The position numbers and the translations under genes were made by a program. A stretch of DNA of 20,745 nucleotides from Planctomycetota bacterium. GTDB taxonomy: Bacteria; Planctomycetota; UBA1135; UBA2386. Within the stretch, counting starts at the first letter, position 1, and every line of letters starts with the position of its first letter. Below, piece by piece: positions 1 through 7,857 of this stretch. Where the stretch lies: the NCBI GenBank assembly GCA_020425885.1, contig JAGQRA010000383.1, positions 1 to 20,745 of the forward strand, in the 5' to 3' direction. Below the pieces are notes generated by a model. The model was not told where the DNA came from. It made no database searches and worked only from the letters and a program-made list of their open reading frames with translations.

Positions 1-1526
1 AACCGGCGCACGGCCTCGTCGCGGCCGAGCAGGAACACGACGTCGAACAGGCCCGGCCCTTTGTCGGTGCCGGTCAGCGCGGCGCGCACCGGGTGCACGA
101 AGTGACCGAACTTGATGCCGAGCTGCGCGGTGAACGCGCGCGTCATCGCCTCGATCGCGGCCGGGGTCGCGAACGGGCATTCGGGTTGCGGCGCGTCCTT
201 CTGCGACGGCAGCAGCACCGCCGCATCGGCGGCGTGTCGATCGGCGGGGAAGCTCGGCGGCAGTTCACCGGCCGCGAGCAGATCGGCGTAGCCGCGCAGC
301 CACCCGGGCGCATCGACGTGCTTGGCGAGGTTGTTCTGCGCCGCCTCGTCGAGCTCGACGCCGTCGCCGAACAGCCATGCGATCTTGCCCGGCAGCTCCG
401 ACAGCAGCGAGATGCGCTCCTGGAAGCAGGCGACGGCGTTGCGCAGGAAGCCGGCCTGCTCGAACACGGCCGCCGGCACCGCCGGCTCGAGCCACGGCCG
501 CGCGCGTTCGACGAGCTGCTCGGCCGACCACCGTCGGATGTACTCGCCGCACATCCAATGCAGCTTCTCGGCATCGAACTTCGCGCCGGCCTTGCCGACG
601 CTCTCGATCCGGAATGACGCGAACATCTCGTCGCGCGTGAACACGTCGCGGTCAGCGGCGAAGCCCCAGCCGAGCAGCGCGATGTAGTTGAACACGGCCT
701 CGGGCGGATAGCCGTGATCGCGGTACTCGAGCACGCTCATGACGCCGGGATCGCGTTTGCTGAGCTTGCCCCCCTTGGCGTTGAGGATGAGCGGGATGTG
801 CGCGTTCTGCGGGCTCTCGGCCCCGAGCGCCTCGAACAGCAGCTGCTGCTTGACGCCGTTCATCTTGTGCTCCTCGCCGCGGACGACGTGCGTGATCCGC
901 ATGTCGATGTCGTCGACGACGCAGGCGAAGTTGTAGAGCGGCACGCCGTCGGGACGCATCATGACCCAGTCGTCGAGTTGCTCGAGCCGGATCTCGCTCT
1001 CGCCGCGGATCATGTCATGCACAAGCAGCGCCCTGTCCTTCGGCATGCGGAAGCGGATGTTGGGCGTGATGCCCTCTGCCCGGAACTGCGCCTGCTGCTC
1101 GGGACCGAGGTCGCGACAGCGACCGTCGTAGCCGAGGAACGAGCTCTTGCTGGCCTTCTGTTCGGCACGGACGGCGTCCATGCGCTCGGTGGTGCAGAAG
1201 CACGGATAGGCGTGGCCCGAGGCCAGCAGCCGTTCGAGCACGGCGCGATAGCGATCGAGCCGCTGCATCTGGAAGTAGGGCCCGTAGTCGCCGCCCCGGT
1301 CCGGGCCCTCGTCCCAGTCGATGCCGAGCCAACGCAGGCCATCGAGGATGATCTGCAACGACTCGTCGGTCGAACGCGCGCGGTCGGTGTCTTCGATCCG
1401 CAGCACGAACGTGCCTCCCATCGCCCGCGCCGCGGCGAGGTTGTACATCGCCGTCCGCGCACCGCCGAGATGCAGGGGACCGGTCGGGGATGGGGCGAAG
1501 CGGAGGCGCGGCGACGGATGGATCAT
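1..1526 (-). CDS. gltX: Glutamyl-tRNA synthetase, 3' end cut by window edge
   Basis: Class I aminoacyl-tRNA synthetase that charges tRNA-Glu with glutamate in the cytoplasm. The reading frame is open from ATG at 1526 to the left edge (508 codons). The N-terminus reads MIHPSPRLRFAPSPTGPLHL, containing the HIGH-type signature (HLGG, residues 19-22). The KMSKS-type loop is KLSKR at residues 254-258. Cys109, Cys111, Tyr133 and Cys137 match the pattern of the zinc-binding insert seen in the E. coli enzyme. The last visible residues (HPVRAALTGTDKGPGLFDVV, then LLGRDEAVRRL) match the usual C-terminal end of the family, so only a few residues should be missing. It starts 15 bases after the stop of the phosphatase gene and is probably cotranscribed with it. 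Whether it is a discriminating enzyme or also charges tRNA-Gln cannot be decided here. Confidence 0.96.
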   Translation of the reverse strand, partial: MIHPSPRLRFAPSPTGPLHLGGARTAMYNLAAARAMGGTFVLRIEDTDRARSTDESLQIILDGLRWLGIDWDEGPDRGGDYGPYFQMQRLDRYRAVLERLLASGHAYPCFCTTERMDAVRAEQKASKSSFLGYDGRCRDLGPEQQAQFRAEGITPNIRFRMPKDRALLVHDMIRGESEIRLEQLDDWVMMRPDGVPLYNFACVVDDIDMRITHVVRGEEHKMNGVKQQLLFEALGAESPQNAHIPLILNAKGGKLSKRDPGVMSVLEYRDHGYPPEAVFNYIALLGWGFAADRDVFTRDEMFASFRIESVGKAGAKFDAEKLHWMCGEYIRRWSAEQLVERARPWLEPAVPAAVFEQAGFLRNAVACFQERISLLSELPGKIAWLFGDGVELDEAAQNNLAKHVDAPGWLRGYADLLAAGELPPSFPADRHAADAAVLLPSQKDAPQPECPFATPAAIEAMTRAFTAQLGIKFGHFVHPVRAALTGTDKGPGLFDVVFLLGRDEAVRR

Positions 1527-1541
1527 GGGCTCGGCCGCAGG

Positions 1542-2144
1542 CTACGGCACCGCCCCGAGCAGTTCGACATGGTAGCCATCCTCCTGCCCCAGAACGGTCA
1601 GGCTGCCGAGCTCGACGGCGAAGGCATCGCCGGTGCCATCGGGCACCGCGAGCAACGTCCGCAGGAACTGGCGCACCGTGCCGCGGTGGCCGACGACGAG
1701 CAGGTCGCCGGCCCAGTCCTCGGCCATCAACTCGCGCGCCACGCTGCCGACCCGGTCGGCGAAGGCCCGCCGCGATTCGCCACCGGGGAAGGCCTCGGCG
1801 GTGCCGGCCTGATGCCGCCGCCAGAAGTCGGGAAACGCGGCCTCGATCTCCGCCGCGGTCATGCCTTCGCAATCGCCGAACGAGATCTCGCGCAACCGCT
1901 CTTCGGCGACGAAGAGCGACCGCGGCAGGTCGCAGGCGTCGGCGAGGATCGCCGCCGACTCGAGCGCGCGCGACATCGGCGAATGCACGACGCGGACAAA
2001 GTCGACGCCGGCCAGCAGCGGTGCGAGCGCGCGGATCTGCGCGCGCCCGGCGTCCGCCAACGGCACATCGTTGCGGCCGTGGTAGCGCACCCGCGACTGG
2101 CCCGTGGTCTCACCGTGACGAACGAGCCAGAGCCGGCGCGTCAC
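1542..2144 (-). CDS. Histidine phosphatase family protein (phosphoglycerate mutase-like)
   Basis: A 200-residue protein of the two-histidine phosphatase superfamily, which forms a phosphohistidine intermediate. The catalytic RHG motif is at the N-terminus (LVRHGET, His10). Arg59 (HSPMSRA) and Glu82 (EERLREISFGDCEG) fit the conserved phosphate-binding and acid positions. The second His is His153 in VVGHRGTVRQF, although the usual form is SHGG. The substrate cannot be predicted; CobC/GpmB/SixA-like proteins share the same core. The start is GTG at 2144, whose GTGA overlaps the TGA stop of the upstream coiled-coil gene, which implies translational coupling. It is followed after 15 bases by gltX, so these three genes look like one operon. 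Confidence 0.9.
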   Translation of the reverse strand: MTRRLWLVRHGETTGQSRVRYHGRNDVPLADAGRAQIRALAPLLAGVDFVRVVHSPMSRALESAAILADACDLPRSLFVAEERLREISFGDCEGMTAAEIEAAFPDFWRRHQAGTAEAFPGGESRRAFADRVGSVARELMAEDWAGDLLVVGHRGTVRQFLRTLLAVPDGTGDAFAVELGSLTVLGQEDGYHVELLGAVP

Positions 2145-3115
2145 CGCAGCAGCTGCAGCGCGATCAGGGCGCCGATGCCGACCACGACGAGGCCGATGCC
2201 GACCAGGACGGCGCGATTCCAGCTGGCATGATCCTCGACCACCCGCTGCAGGCGATTGCTCTGGTCCTCGTGCGTGCGACGCAGCGAAGCCAGGCTCTCG
2301 TCCGTCGTCTGCTGCAGCTTGCCGAGCGCCTGCTGCTGCGAGGCCTCGATGCCCTGCGCGATGTCGAGCAGGGCGTCATCGCTGCGGGTCGCCAGCTGCC
2401 TGGTCGCCTCGACCTGCTGATCGCCGCGCTCGACCATCTTGTTCATCGACGCGTGGATACGCTCCATCGTCGAGTGGAACTCCTTGACCGTGGCCGCGGT
2501 GCGCTCGTCGGTGGCCGCCGCGCGCGCCAGCGCCTGCTCGACGTTGGCGAGCATCTGCGGCAGCTTCGTGACCGTCGCCGCCATCTGCTCGCCGAGCGCG
2601 CTCTGCTTCTCCATGTGGACCGACAGCGCACGCAGCGTATCGAGCTGTTGCTGGCCGATCGCCGGCAGCGAGGTCAGTGCGCCGGTCGCCTGGACCAGCT
2701 GCTCGAGCTGACCGTCGGTCTTGGCCTGCGAGCCGCGCAGCAGCGTGGTCAACTCCTGGAAGTGCGAGCCCAGCGCCACCATCGCCTCTTCGCGATCGGA
2801 CAGCTTGCGCGTCGATCGTCGCTCGGCCGGCGCACCGGTCGCGATCTCGCGGATCGGCTCGACGCGTTCGACATCGACCGGCTTCTTCGCGCCGCCGTTG
2901 CCGCCGTTGCCACCATTGGCCGCGGCTCCGCCCGGCGCGGCTCCGGGGGCAGAGGCATTGGGGGTAGAGCCACCGGGTGCGTTCCCGGGCAGCGGTCGCT
3001 TGCCGACCGGAGGAACGACGCCGCCACGCGCCGCAGCGGGATTGTCGACCCGAACCCGCGACGAGGAACCCCAGCGATCCTTGAGACGCTGGAAGAACGA
3101 ACCCTTGTTGACCAT
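2141..3115 (-). CDS. C-tail-anchored coiled-coil protein of unknown function
   Basis: A 324-residue protein I do not recognise as a named family. Residues 1-20 are basic (MVNKGSFFQRLKDRWG). A Gly/Pro/Ala/Asn-rich linker with NGGNGG repeats follows to about residue 100. Then comes a long Gln/Glu/Ala-rich helical region (about 120-295) with heptad-like spacing, reminiscent of the signalling or stalk regions of chemoreceptor-like proteins. A single hydrophobic segment at the extreme C-terminus (VLVGIGLVVVGIGALIALQLL) should anchor it in the membrane with the bulk in the cytoplasm. I chose ATG at 3115 because GAGGG lies 4 bases upstream; an in-frame extension to 3268 looks non-coding. The stop overlaps the GTG of the phosphatase gene. 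Confidence 0.8.
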   Translation of the reverse strand: MVNKGSFFQRLKDRWGSSSRVRVDNPAAARGGVVPPVGKRPLPGNAPGGSTPNASAPGAAPGGAAANGGNGGNGGAKKPVDVERVEPIREIATGAPAERRSTRKLSDREEAMVALGSHFQELTTLLRGSQAKTDGQLEQLVQATGALTSLPAIGQQQLDTLRALSVHMEKQSALGEQMAATVTKLPQMLANVEQALARAAATDERTAATVKEFHSTMERIHASMNKMVERGDQQVEATRQLATRSDDALLDIAQGIEASQQQALGKLQQTTDESLASLRRTHEDQSNRLQRVVEDHASWNRAVLVGIGLVVVGIGALIALQLLR

Positions 3116-3126
3116 GGTGCCCTCGG

Positions 3127-3158
3127 AACGACGCCGCAATCTGACGCGGCGCGTCGTT
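3127..3158 (-). promoter_or_regulatory. Stem-loop abutting the ribosome-binding site of the coiled-coil gene
   Basis: AACGACG plus CCGC (3127-3137) pairs with GCGG (3146-3149) and CGTCGTT (3152-3158), leaving an 8-base loop and a 2-base bulge: 11 base pairs in all. In the minus-strand transcript the hairpin ends 2 bases before the GAGGG ribosome-binding sequence (3120-3124) of the gene starting at 3115. It could affect translation or mRNA stability. The structure is seen in the sequence; any function is inference. Confidence 0.4.
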
Positions 3159-3335
3159 GATGTATCCACCGGCGACCTCGGTGCCCCTTGCCGGAAACCA
3201 CCCGGCGCTGGAAAGGAGCACGCTGACCAACAGGTCGCCAACGCAGTCACGAGCCTAGCGCCGATCACCGTCGCCGACCAGTCGGCATTCGGCGAAGGTT
3301 CGTGAAACGTACGCGAGTTGTCCGGGGGAAGGATC

Positions 3336-3363
3336 TTGAACTTCGAGCCGGCCTCGCTACCTT
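3336..3363 (+). promoter_or_regulatory. Sigma70-like promoter candidate for tRNA-Ala
   Basis: TTGAAC (3336-3341), a 16-base spacer and TACCTT (3358-3363) sit about 54 bases upstream of the tRNA 5' end, in the expected orientation and at a plausible distance for a stable-RNA promoter. The match to TTGACA/TATAAT is good at the -35 element and moderate at the -10 element. Confidence 0.45.
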
Positions 3364-3417
3364 CACCGCCCCTTCCGGTGCCCCTGCTCCGGATGAGTGC
3401 GATAGCACGACTTCGGC

Positions 3418-3493
3418 GGGGAGTTAGCTCAGTTGGTAGAGCGCTACAATGGCATTGTAGAGGTCAGGGGTTCGACTCCCCTACTCTCCACCA
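3418..3493 (+). tRNA. tRNA-Ala (anticodon GGC)
   Basis: The full cloverleaf can be drawn. The acceptor stem is GGGGAGT (3418-3424) with ACTCTCC (3483-3489). The D arm is GCTC/GAGC. The anticodon stem CTACA/TGTAG encloses loop ATGGCAT, giving anticodon GGC at 3451-3453. The T arm is AGGGG-TTCGACT-CCCCT. Base 3 (G) faces base 70 (T), the G3:U70 pair that is the identity element of alanine tRNAs. The discriminator is A at 3490 and CCA is encoded (3491-3493). The gene converges on the lipase gene, whose stop lies 16 bases away. Confidence 0.97.
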
Positions 3494-3509
3494 CTCACCC
3501 CACGACCAC

Positions 3510-5537
3510 TCACCCGCGACCCTCCGCGATCGCGAGCGCCGCCTCGATGCGCGCGATGTAGAGTTCCATCGCGTGATCCGAGATCGTGCGGCCCGCCGAT
3601 CTCAGGTCGGCAGCGGCGTCCAGTGCATCGGCGAGCCAGCGGAACCAGTCGGCGCTGTCCGCCTGCAGCACCCCGCGGTCGTCGAAGTAGCGCACCTTGC
3701 CGATGTGATCGAAGCCCGAAAGCCGCGGCGGCACCCGGGTGACGATGTCGCGGCCGTTGACGAAGCGTTGCGAGCGAAGGCCGAGCTTCGCGTTCAGTTC
3801 GGCCGCGAAGGCGATGTCGCCGACGCGCGGCGACCCGAACGTGACCAGGTGCGTCGCCGGCAGCTCGGCGTGGCGGCAGGCGTGCAGCGTCGCCAGCGCC
3901 GCGCCGAGGCTGTGGCCGGTGAACACCAGCCGGCCACCGCCGGGGAGCTTCTTCCGGGACGCTTCGAGCTGATCGAACGTGGCCGAGAGGGCGCGGGCGA
4001 AACCACCGTGCACCCTGTTGCCCGGGTTGTCGGGGTCCTGCTGCAGCTTGAACCTGGCGTCGGCCACCCAATCCTCGATGCGGCTCGGCTCGGTGCCGCG
4101 GTAGCAGACCACGATGTCGTCGTCGCCGTCACCGTTGCTGCGCTGGCAGAGCATGGCCTGGGTGCTGCCCTCGTCGGCCCAGTCCTTGACGTCGAAGCCA
4201 CAGCTCTTGGCGAAGCGGCTGGCGACGGACTCATCGAGGTAGGCGATCGCCGACAGGCGGGCGCAATCGAGGGCCAACCGCAGCTGCGCGACCTCCGGTG
4301 TCGGCGCCGCCGCTCCGGGCCCGCCTACGAGGGCGAGTCGATCCGCGACACCCTGCCAGTAGGCCTCGTCGAGCTTCGGCCGCGCGACGGCTTCGGCTCC
4401 GGTCGGGGCTGCCGCTGAGGCCGAGGCGGGCACCGCTGTGGCAGCCGGTTCACCCTTGCCGGCCTTGTCGTCATCGCCCTTCGCACCCGCATCCTTGGCG
4501 CCGCCGGCGCTGCGAAGACTGGCGAGCTTGCCGAGCACCTGGAACCAGAACGGGGCGCCGAGGCTCGCCGCGATGACAGTGAGCAGGAGCCCGAGCCATT
4601 TCATGTCCTTCGCAAGGGCATCGCCATCCTGCCAGCCGAGCGGCAGCTCGACCTCGTGGGCCAGCTTGCCGAGCAGGTCCTTGGCCTCCCGGGCACTCGA
4701 ACCCGCGCCGCCTGCCGGAGCCTCCTTGGCCTCGGCCTTCTCGGTCGCGGCCGTGGTCGCATCGGTCACACCTTGGGCAGAACCCGAACTCGGCGCGCGC
4801 ACGGCGCTCGGCGGGTTGTCGCGAATGCTCTGCCCGAGCGCCACCATCTGCGCCCGGACCGCGGGCTCGCGGTACATGACCTTGGCCAGCTCGATGGCAT
4901 CGGCATCGGCCATGACGACGACGACGAACGCGAAGATTCCGGACGCCAGCTGCGCCCGACGGCGGTACCAACCGGTGGCCCGTTCCATGGTCTGGTCGAA
5001 ACGCTCCCCGAGCGCCTTGGTCACGGCGGCGAGAACCGCGGTGTTGCGTTGCCGAGCCGCGCTCGGCACCTGACCGTCGGCGCGCGCGAGGATCGAGCGC
5101 AGTTCGGCCTGCAGGCAGGAGGCGGACTCCGAGTTGTCGGCAGCGGCCTTGGCCCAGCCCTCGGCCTGGCTGGTCAACCGCATCAACCTCAGGTCGTCGC
5201 GGGCCAACTGCAATTCCCGTTGCGTCACATCCGCCGGTTCGGACCACTGCTCGAGCACGACCTCGGCGAAGACCGCCGCCGGCACGAACGACGGTCGCCG
5301 CTGTCCCTTCCTGAACCCGAACCGATCCGGCGGCGAGAGCGTCCGGATGCGTGGATGCGCGTAGAAAGCGCGCTTGCCATCCTCGCCCAGCAGCTGCGCG
5401 ACGCCGAGTGCCAGCACCCGTGGGCGCGAGGCAGTCGCGCTGGCCCAGGCCTCGTTGAGTGCCGAGACCACGATGCTGAGCACGAGGAAGACCACGACGA
5501 GACCGATCAGGACTTCGAGGATCGACGAACCGAACAT
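3510..5537 (-). CDS. Membrane-anchored class 3 lipase-like alpha/beta hydrolase
   Basis: A 675-residue fusion protein. Residues 1-25 form a hydrophobic N-terminal segment (EVLIGLVVVFLVLSIVVSALNEA), with further membrane segments near 198-213 and 313-336. Between them lies a soluble region with an Ala/Gly/Ser-rich linker. A second low-complexity linker (about 340-390) leads into a C-terminal lipase class 3 domain (about 415-670). The nucleophile elbow is GHSLG with Ser543; Asp597 (NGRDIVTRVPP) and His655 (ISDHAMELY) complete a plausible catalytic triad, and CYRGTEP (478-484) matches the conserved strand that precedes it in this family. The expected reaction is acylglycerol or ester hydrolysis; the natural substrate is unknown. 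AAGGAG lies 7 bases before the ATG. The N-terminal part resembles membrane proteins of unknown function. Confidence 0.88.
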   Translation of the reverse strand: MFGSSILEVLIGLVVVFLVLSIVVSALNEAWASATASRPRVLALGVAQLLGEDGKRAFYAHPRIRTLSPPDRFGFRKGQRRPSFVPAAVFAEVVLEQWSEPADVTQRELQLARDDLRLMRLTSQAEGWAKAAADNSESASCLQAELRSILARADGQVPSAARQRNTAVLAAVTKALGERFDQTMERATGWYRRRAQLASGIFAFVVVVMADADAIELAKVMYREPAVRAQMVALGQSIRDNPPSAVRAPSSGSAQGVTDATTAATEKAEAKEAPAGGAGSSAREAKDLLGKLAHEVELPLGWQDGDALAKDMKWLGLLLTVIAASLGAPFWFQVLGKLASLRSAGGAKDAGAKGDDDKAGKGEPAATAVPASASAAAPTGAEAVARPKLDEAYWQGVADRLALVGGPGAAAPTPEVAQLRLALDCARLSAIAYLDESVASRFAKSCGFDVKDWADEGSTQAMLCQRSNGDGDDDIVVCYRGTEPSRIEDWVADARFKLQQDPDNPGNRVHGGFARALSATFDQLEASRKKLPGGGRLVFTGHSLGAALATLHACRHAELPATHLVTFGSPRVGDIAFAAELNAKLGLRSQRFVNGRDIVTRVPPRLSGFDHIGKVRYFDDRGVLQADSADWFRWLADALDAAADLRSAGRTISDHAMELYIARIEAALAIAEGRG

Positions 5538-5569
5538 GCTTCACTCCTTCGCTGAGAGCACGACCATAG

Positions 5570-5608
5570 CCGGGCCCGGACCGGCGATCAAAGCCGGACC
5601 GTGCCCGG
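5570..5608 (-). terminator. Strong hairpin after the solute-binding protein gene
   Basis: Arms 5570-5585 and 5593-5608 are complementary at 14 of 16 positions around the 7-base loop GATCAAA. The hairpin lies between the stop of the binding-protein gene (5635) and the start of the lipase gene (5537), both on the minus strand. No U-run follows in that direction, so it may be a Rho-type or mRNA-stabilising hairpin and not an intrinsic terminator. Confidence 0.4.
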
Positions 5609-5634
5609 GTCGCGCCGCGACCGCGACCATCCGA

Positions 5635-7392
5635 TCAGCGGCGCTGATGCTCGGGCGCGACCCACCACCGCTCCGGCCACAGGCCGCGTGGCCCCGGCTC
5701 GGCGTTCTCGATGTGCCGGTTGAAGAGGATCGACGAGCGCGGGTGCACGAGGAAAGTGAACGGCTGCTCGCGATAGACAAGCTCGTGCAGCTGCCGCCAC
5801 AGCTCGGCTCGCCTGTCGGGCTCGAGTTCGCAGCGCGCCGCCGCGGCGAGGCGATCGGCCTCGGGGTCGGACCAGGAGCCGTCGTTGTCCATCCCTTTGC
5901 TGTGGACGTACGCGTACGGGTCGCCCCAAGGCCTGAAGGAGAGGTTCTCGACCAGGCCGTCCCAATCCAGGCGCAGCTTGCCGGCGACGTACGCCTTGAA
6001 GTCGACGCGCTCGACGTCGACCTGGACGCCGATGCCCTTGGCGGCATCGACGAGCAGGCTCGTGGCATAGTCCATCGGCCCGCCGTCCCTGACGGTCAGG
6101 ACTTCGACGCGCAGCGGTTTGCCATGATCCGGATCGAGCCCCGCCGCGGCGAGCAGACGTCGGGCCTCGACGACATCCAATGACAACGGCTGGGTATGGA
6201 CGGGGTAGCCCGGCGACCCCGGCTTGGCGAACGCCATGGCGGGCTCGACCGCATCCGCGAAGCGGCTGACGATCGCATCCCGATCGATCAACATGCCGAG
6301 CGCGCGACGAACGCGGACATCGGCGAATGCCGGCTTCCTGCAGTTCCAGCGGATGCCGATGACGCCGAGGGTCTCGTAGTCGTAGATCAGCGGGCGATAG
6401 TCGGCGGCGAGCTCGGGGCGTTGGCGATAGACGGCATCGACCGACCAACCGCCGAGCCAGTCGATCTCGCCCTCGAGCAACGAGGTGAAGACCGCGGTTC
6501 CCTCGCGGAACAGAAGCCGCATGCCGGCCAGGTTCCAGGTGCCCGGCATCGCCTCGCGACGCCAGTGATACGGATTGCGCGTCAGCGTCAGTTCCTGGCG
6601 CCGGGTCCAGGTCAGCGGCCCGTCATCATCGCTCGGCAGCTGGAACGGCCCGGTGCCCGGCCCGCAGTCGCGATCGATCTGCCCGAGCCGGGTCGCGAAC
6701 TCGGCGGACTCGACCGCGGGCAGCGGTTCGCCGAGCCGCCTGCTGATGGCGGCGACCCGGCGGACGAAGAACTCGCGCTGCGCCACGAGCCAGCGCTCGC
6801 CGACGGCCCTGACCGCCGCGTAGTGGAGTTCCCGAAAGGTCACCCGCAGGTGACGGTCATCGAGGGCCTCCGCCGCCGCCACCCGACCGAAGGCATCGCC
6901 GATGAAGCCGAGCGGCACGTGACCGGCCCGAGCCAGCTCCCAGCCGAACAGCACATCGGCCATCGTGACCGGCGTGCCGTCGCTGAAGCGCACGCCATCG
7001 CGAAGAACGAACGTGCATGACATGGCGTCGGCGGCGAGCTGCCACGATGCGGCCAGCGCCCCGCGCAGCTCGCCGGTCACGGGGTCGGTGTCGACCAGCC
7101 CTTCGTGGGTGAGACCGAGCACGAACCGTCGCGCCACGGTGCCGTGACTCGTGAACGGATTGACGTCGTCGGGCTCCGATGTGACGCCGGCGTAGAAGTG
7201 CCCCTGCGGCAGACCGTGCCGGTACTCGACGCCCCCGCCAGCCGGTGGCTCACCGCCTTGTGGCGCAGCCGACTCGGGCGGCGGCGCGACCTGCGACCCG
7301 GCGCCCGACAGCAGCCCGAAGCCGACGATCAGGCCGATGGCACCGGCCAGCACGGCCAGCGACAGCGACAGCGCGCGGATACGGCCAGACAT
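5635..7392 (-). CDS. ABC transporter substrate-binding protein, family 5 (peptide/nickel type)
   Basis: A 585-residue periplasmic binding protein of the SBP_bac_5 family (OppA/DppA-like). An N-terminal hydrophobic segment (about residues 7-30) acts as a signal peptide or anchor; no lipobox cysteine is visible. A Pro/Gly-rich linker follows. The mature part carries the family signature region: SEPDDVNPFTS, then LTHEGLVDTDPVTGELRGAL, then FVLRDGVRFSDGTPVTMADV. Later family landmarks are FADVRVRRALGMLIDRDAI and the C-terminal LVYREQPFTFLVHP. The ligand is probably an oligopeptide, but this family also binds nickel, haem and sugars. No permease or ATPase gene is adjacent, so it is an orphan receptor in this window. 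It starts 34 bases after the crcB stop. Confidence 0.9.
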   Translation of the reverse strand: MSGRIRALSLSLAVLAGAIGLIVGFGLLSGAGSQVAPPPESAAPQGGEPPAGGGVEYRHGLPQGHFYAGVTSEPDDVNPFTSHGTVARRFVLGLTHEGLVDTDPVTGELRGALAASWQLAADAMSCTFVLRDGVRFSDGTPVTMADVLFGWELARAGHVPLGFIGDAFGRVAAAEALDDRHLRVTFRELHYAAVRAVGERWLVAQREFFVRRVAAISRRLGEPLPAVESAEFATRLGQIDRDCGPGTGPFQLPSDDDGPLTWTRRQELTLTRNPYHWRREAMPGTWNLAGMRLLFREGTAVFTSLLEGEIDWLGGWSVDAVYRQRPELAADYRPLIYDYETLGVIGIRWNCRKPAFADVRVRRALGMLIDRDAIVSRFADAVEPAMAFAKPGSPGYPVHTQPLSLDVVEARRLLAAAGLDPDHGKPLRVEVLTVRDGGPMDYATSLLVDAAKGIGVQVDVERVDFKAYVAGKLRLDWDGLVENLSFRPWGDPYAYVHSKGMDNDGSWSDPEADRLAAAARCELEPDRRAELWRQLHELVYREQPFTFLVHPRSSILFNRHIENAEPGPRGLWPERWWVAPEHQRR

Positions 7393-7426
7393 TGGGGGAC
7401 ATCCTACGTCCGACGCCGAACGCGGG

Positions 7427-7810
7427 CTAACCCGGCGCGCGTAGCGTCGACACCAATGTCACACCGGCCCAGACCGCGAGCAGGCCGAGCACGTTCTGCG
7501 CCGCCAGATTGACCAACAGCCGCAGCCACTGTCGCTGCTCGAGCAGCTGGTTGCAGTCGAAGGCGAAGGTCGAGAACGTCGTGAACGCGCCGAGGAAGCC
7601 GACCAGCACGGCAGCCTGAATGAGCGGTGTCCAGCGGCCATGCCCGACCGCCCAGCAGAGTCCGAACAACAGGCAGCCGAGCACGTTCACGACCAGCGTG
7701 CTCAGCGGGAAGGCGCCGCACCAGCCACGGATCAGCTCGGACAGCAGGAACCGCGAGATCGCGCCCAGCGCACCGGCGCAGGCAACGGCGACGACAACCG
7801 ACCAGGACAT
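7427..7810 (-). CDS. crcB: CrcB/Fluc fluoride ion channel
   Basis: A 127-residue, four-TM protein of the usual family size. Landmarks are GALGAISRF (13-21), the conserved Asn42 in VNVLGC, and the channel-lining GFLGAFTTFSTFAFD (71-85). Fluc proteins assemble as antiparallel dual-topology dimers in the inner membrane and export fluoride. Only one copy is present here, consistent with a homodimer. It lies 47 bases after the upstream gene. No fluoride riboswitch is recognisable in that short gap. The start is ATG at 7810, without a clear Shine-Dalgarno sequence. Confidence 0.93.
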   Translation of the reverse strand: MSWSVVVAVACAGALGAISRFLLSELIRGWCGAFPLSTLVVNVLGCLLFGLCWAVGHGRWTPLIQAAVLVGFLGAFTTFSTFAFDCNQLLEQRQWLRLLVNLAAQNVLGLLAVWAGVTLVSTLRAPG

Positions 7811-7857
7811 CGACGGCAGAATCTAAGTCGGCGCTGCCGATGTTGCCTGCAGGACTC

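Larger units (their letters stand above)
3116..3417. other. Intergenic region between divergent coiled-coil gene and tRNA
   Basis: No convincing gene is present. The stretch holds a stem-loop next to the ribosome-binding site of the minus-strand gene (3127-3158) and a promoter-like pair of hexamers for the tRNA (3336-3363). Open frames that cross it are extensions of frames from flanking genes. Confidence 0.6.

Noticed and set aside
714..2231. Long plus-strand open frame (505 codons) opposite gltX and the phosphatase gene
   Set aside because: It is antisense to two genes with clear catalytic motifs. High GC leaves few stops in shadow frames, and the protein resembles no family.
1490..3160. 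Plus-strand open frame of 556 codons
   Set aside because: Arg-rich shadow of the phosphatase and coiled-coil genes, without domains or a plausible start.
7811..7857. Fluoride riboswitch before crcB
   Set aside because: The 47-base gap is too short, and I see neither the conserved pseudoknot segments nor the usual motif bases.
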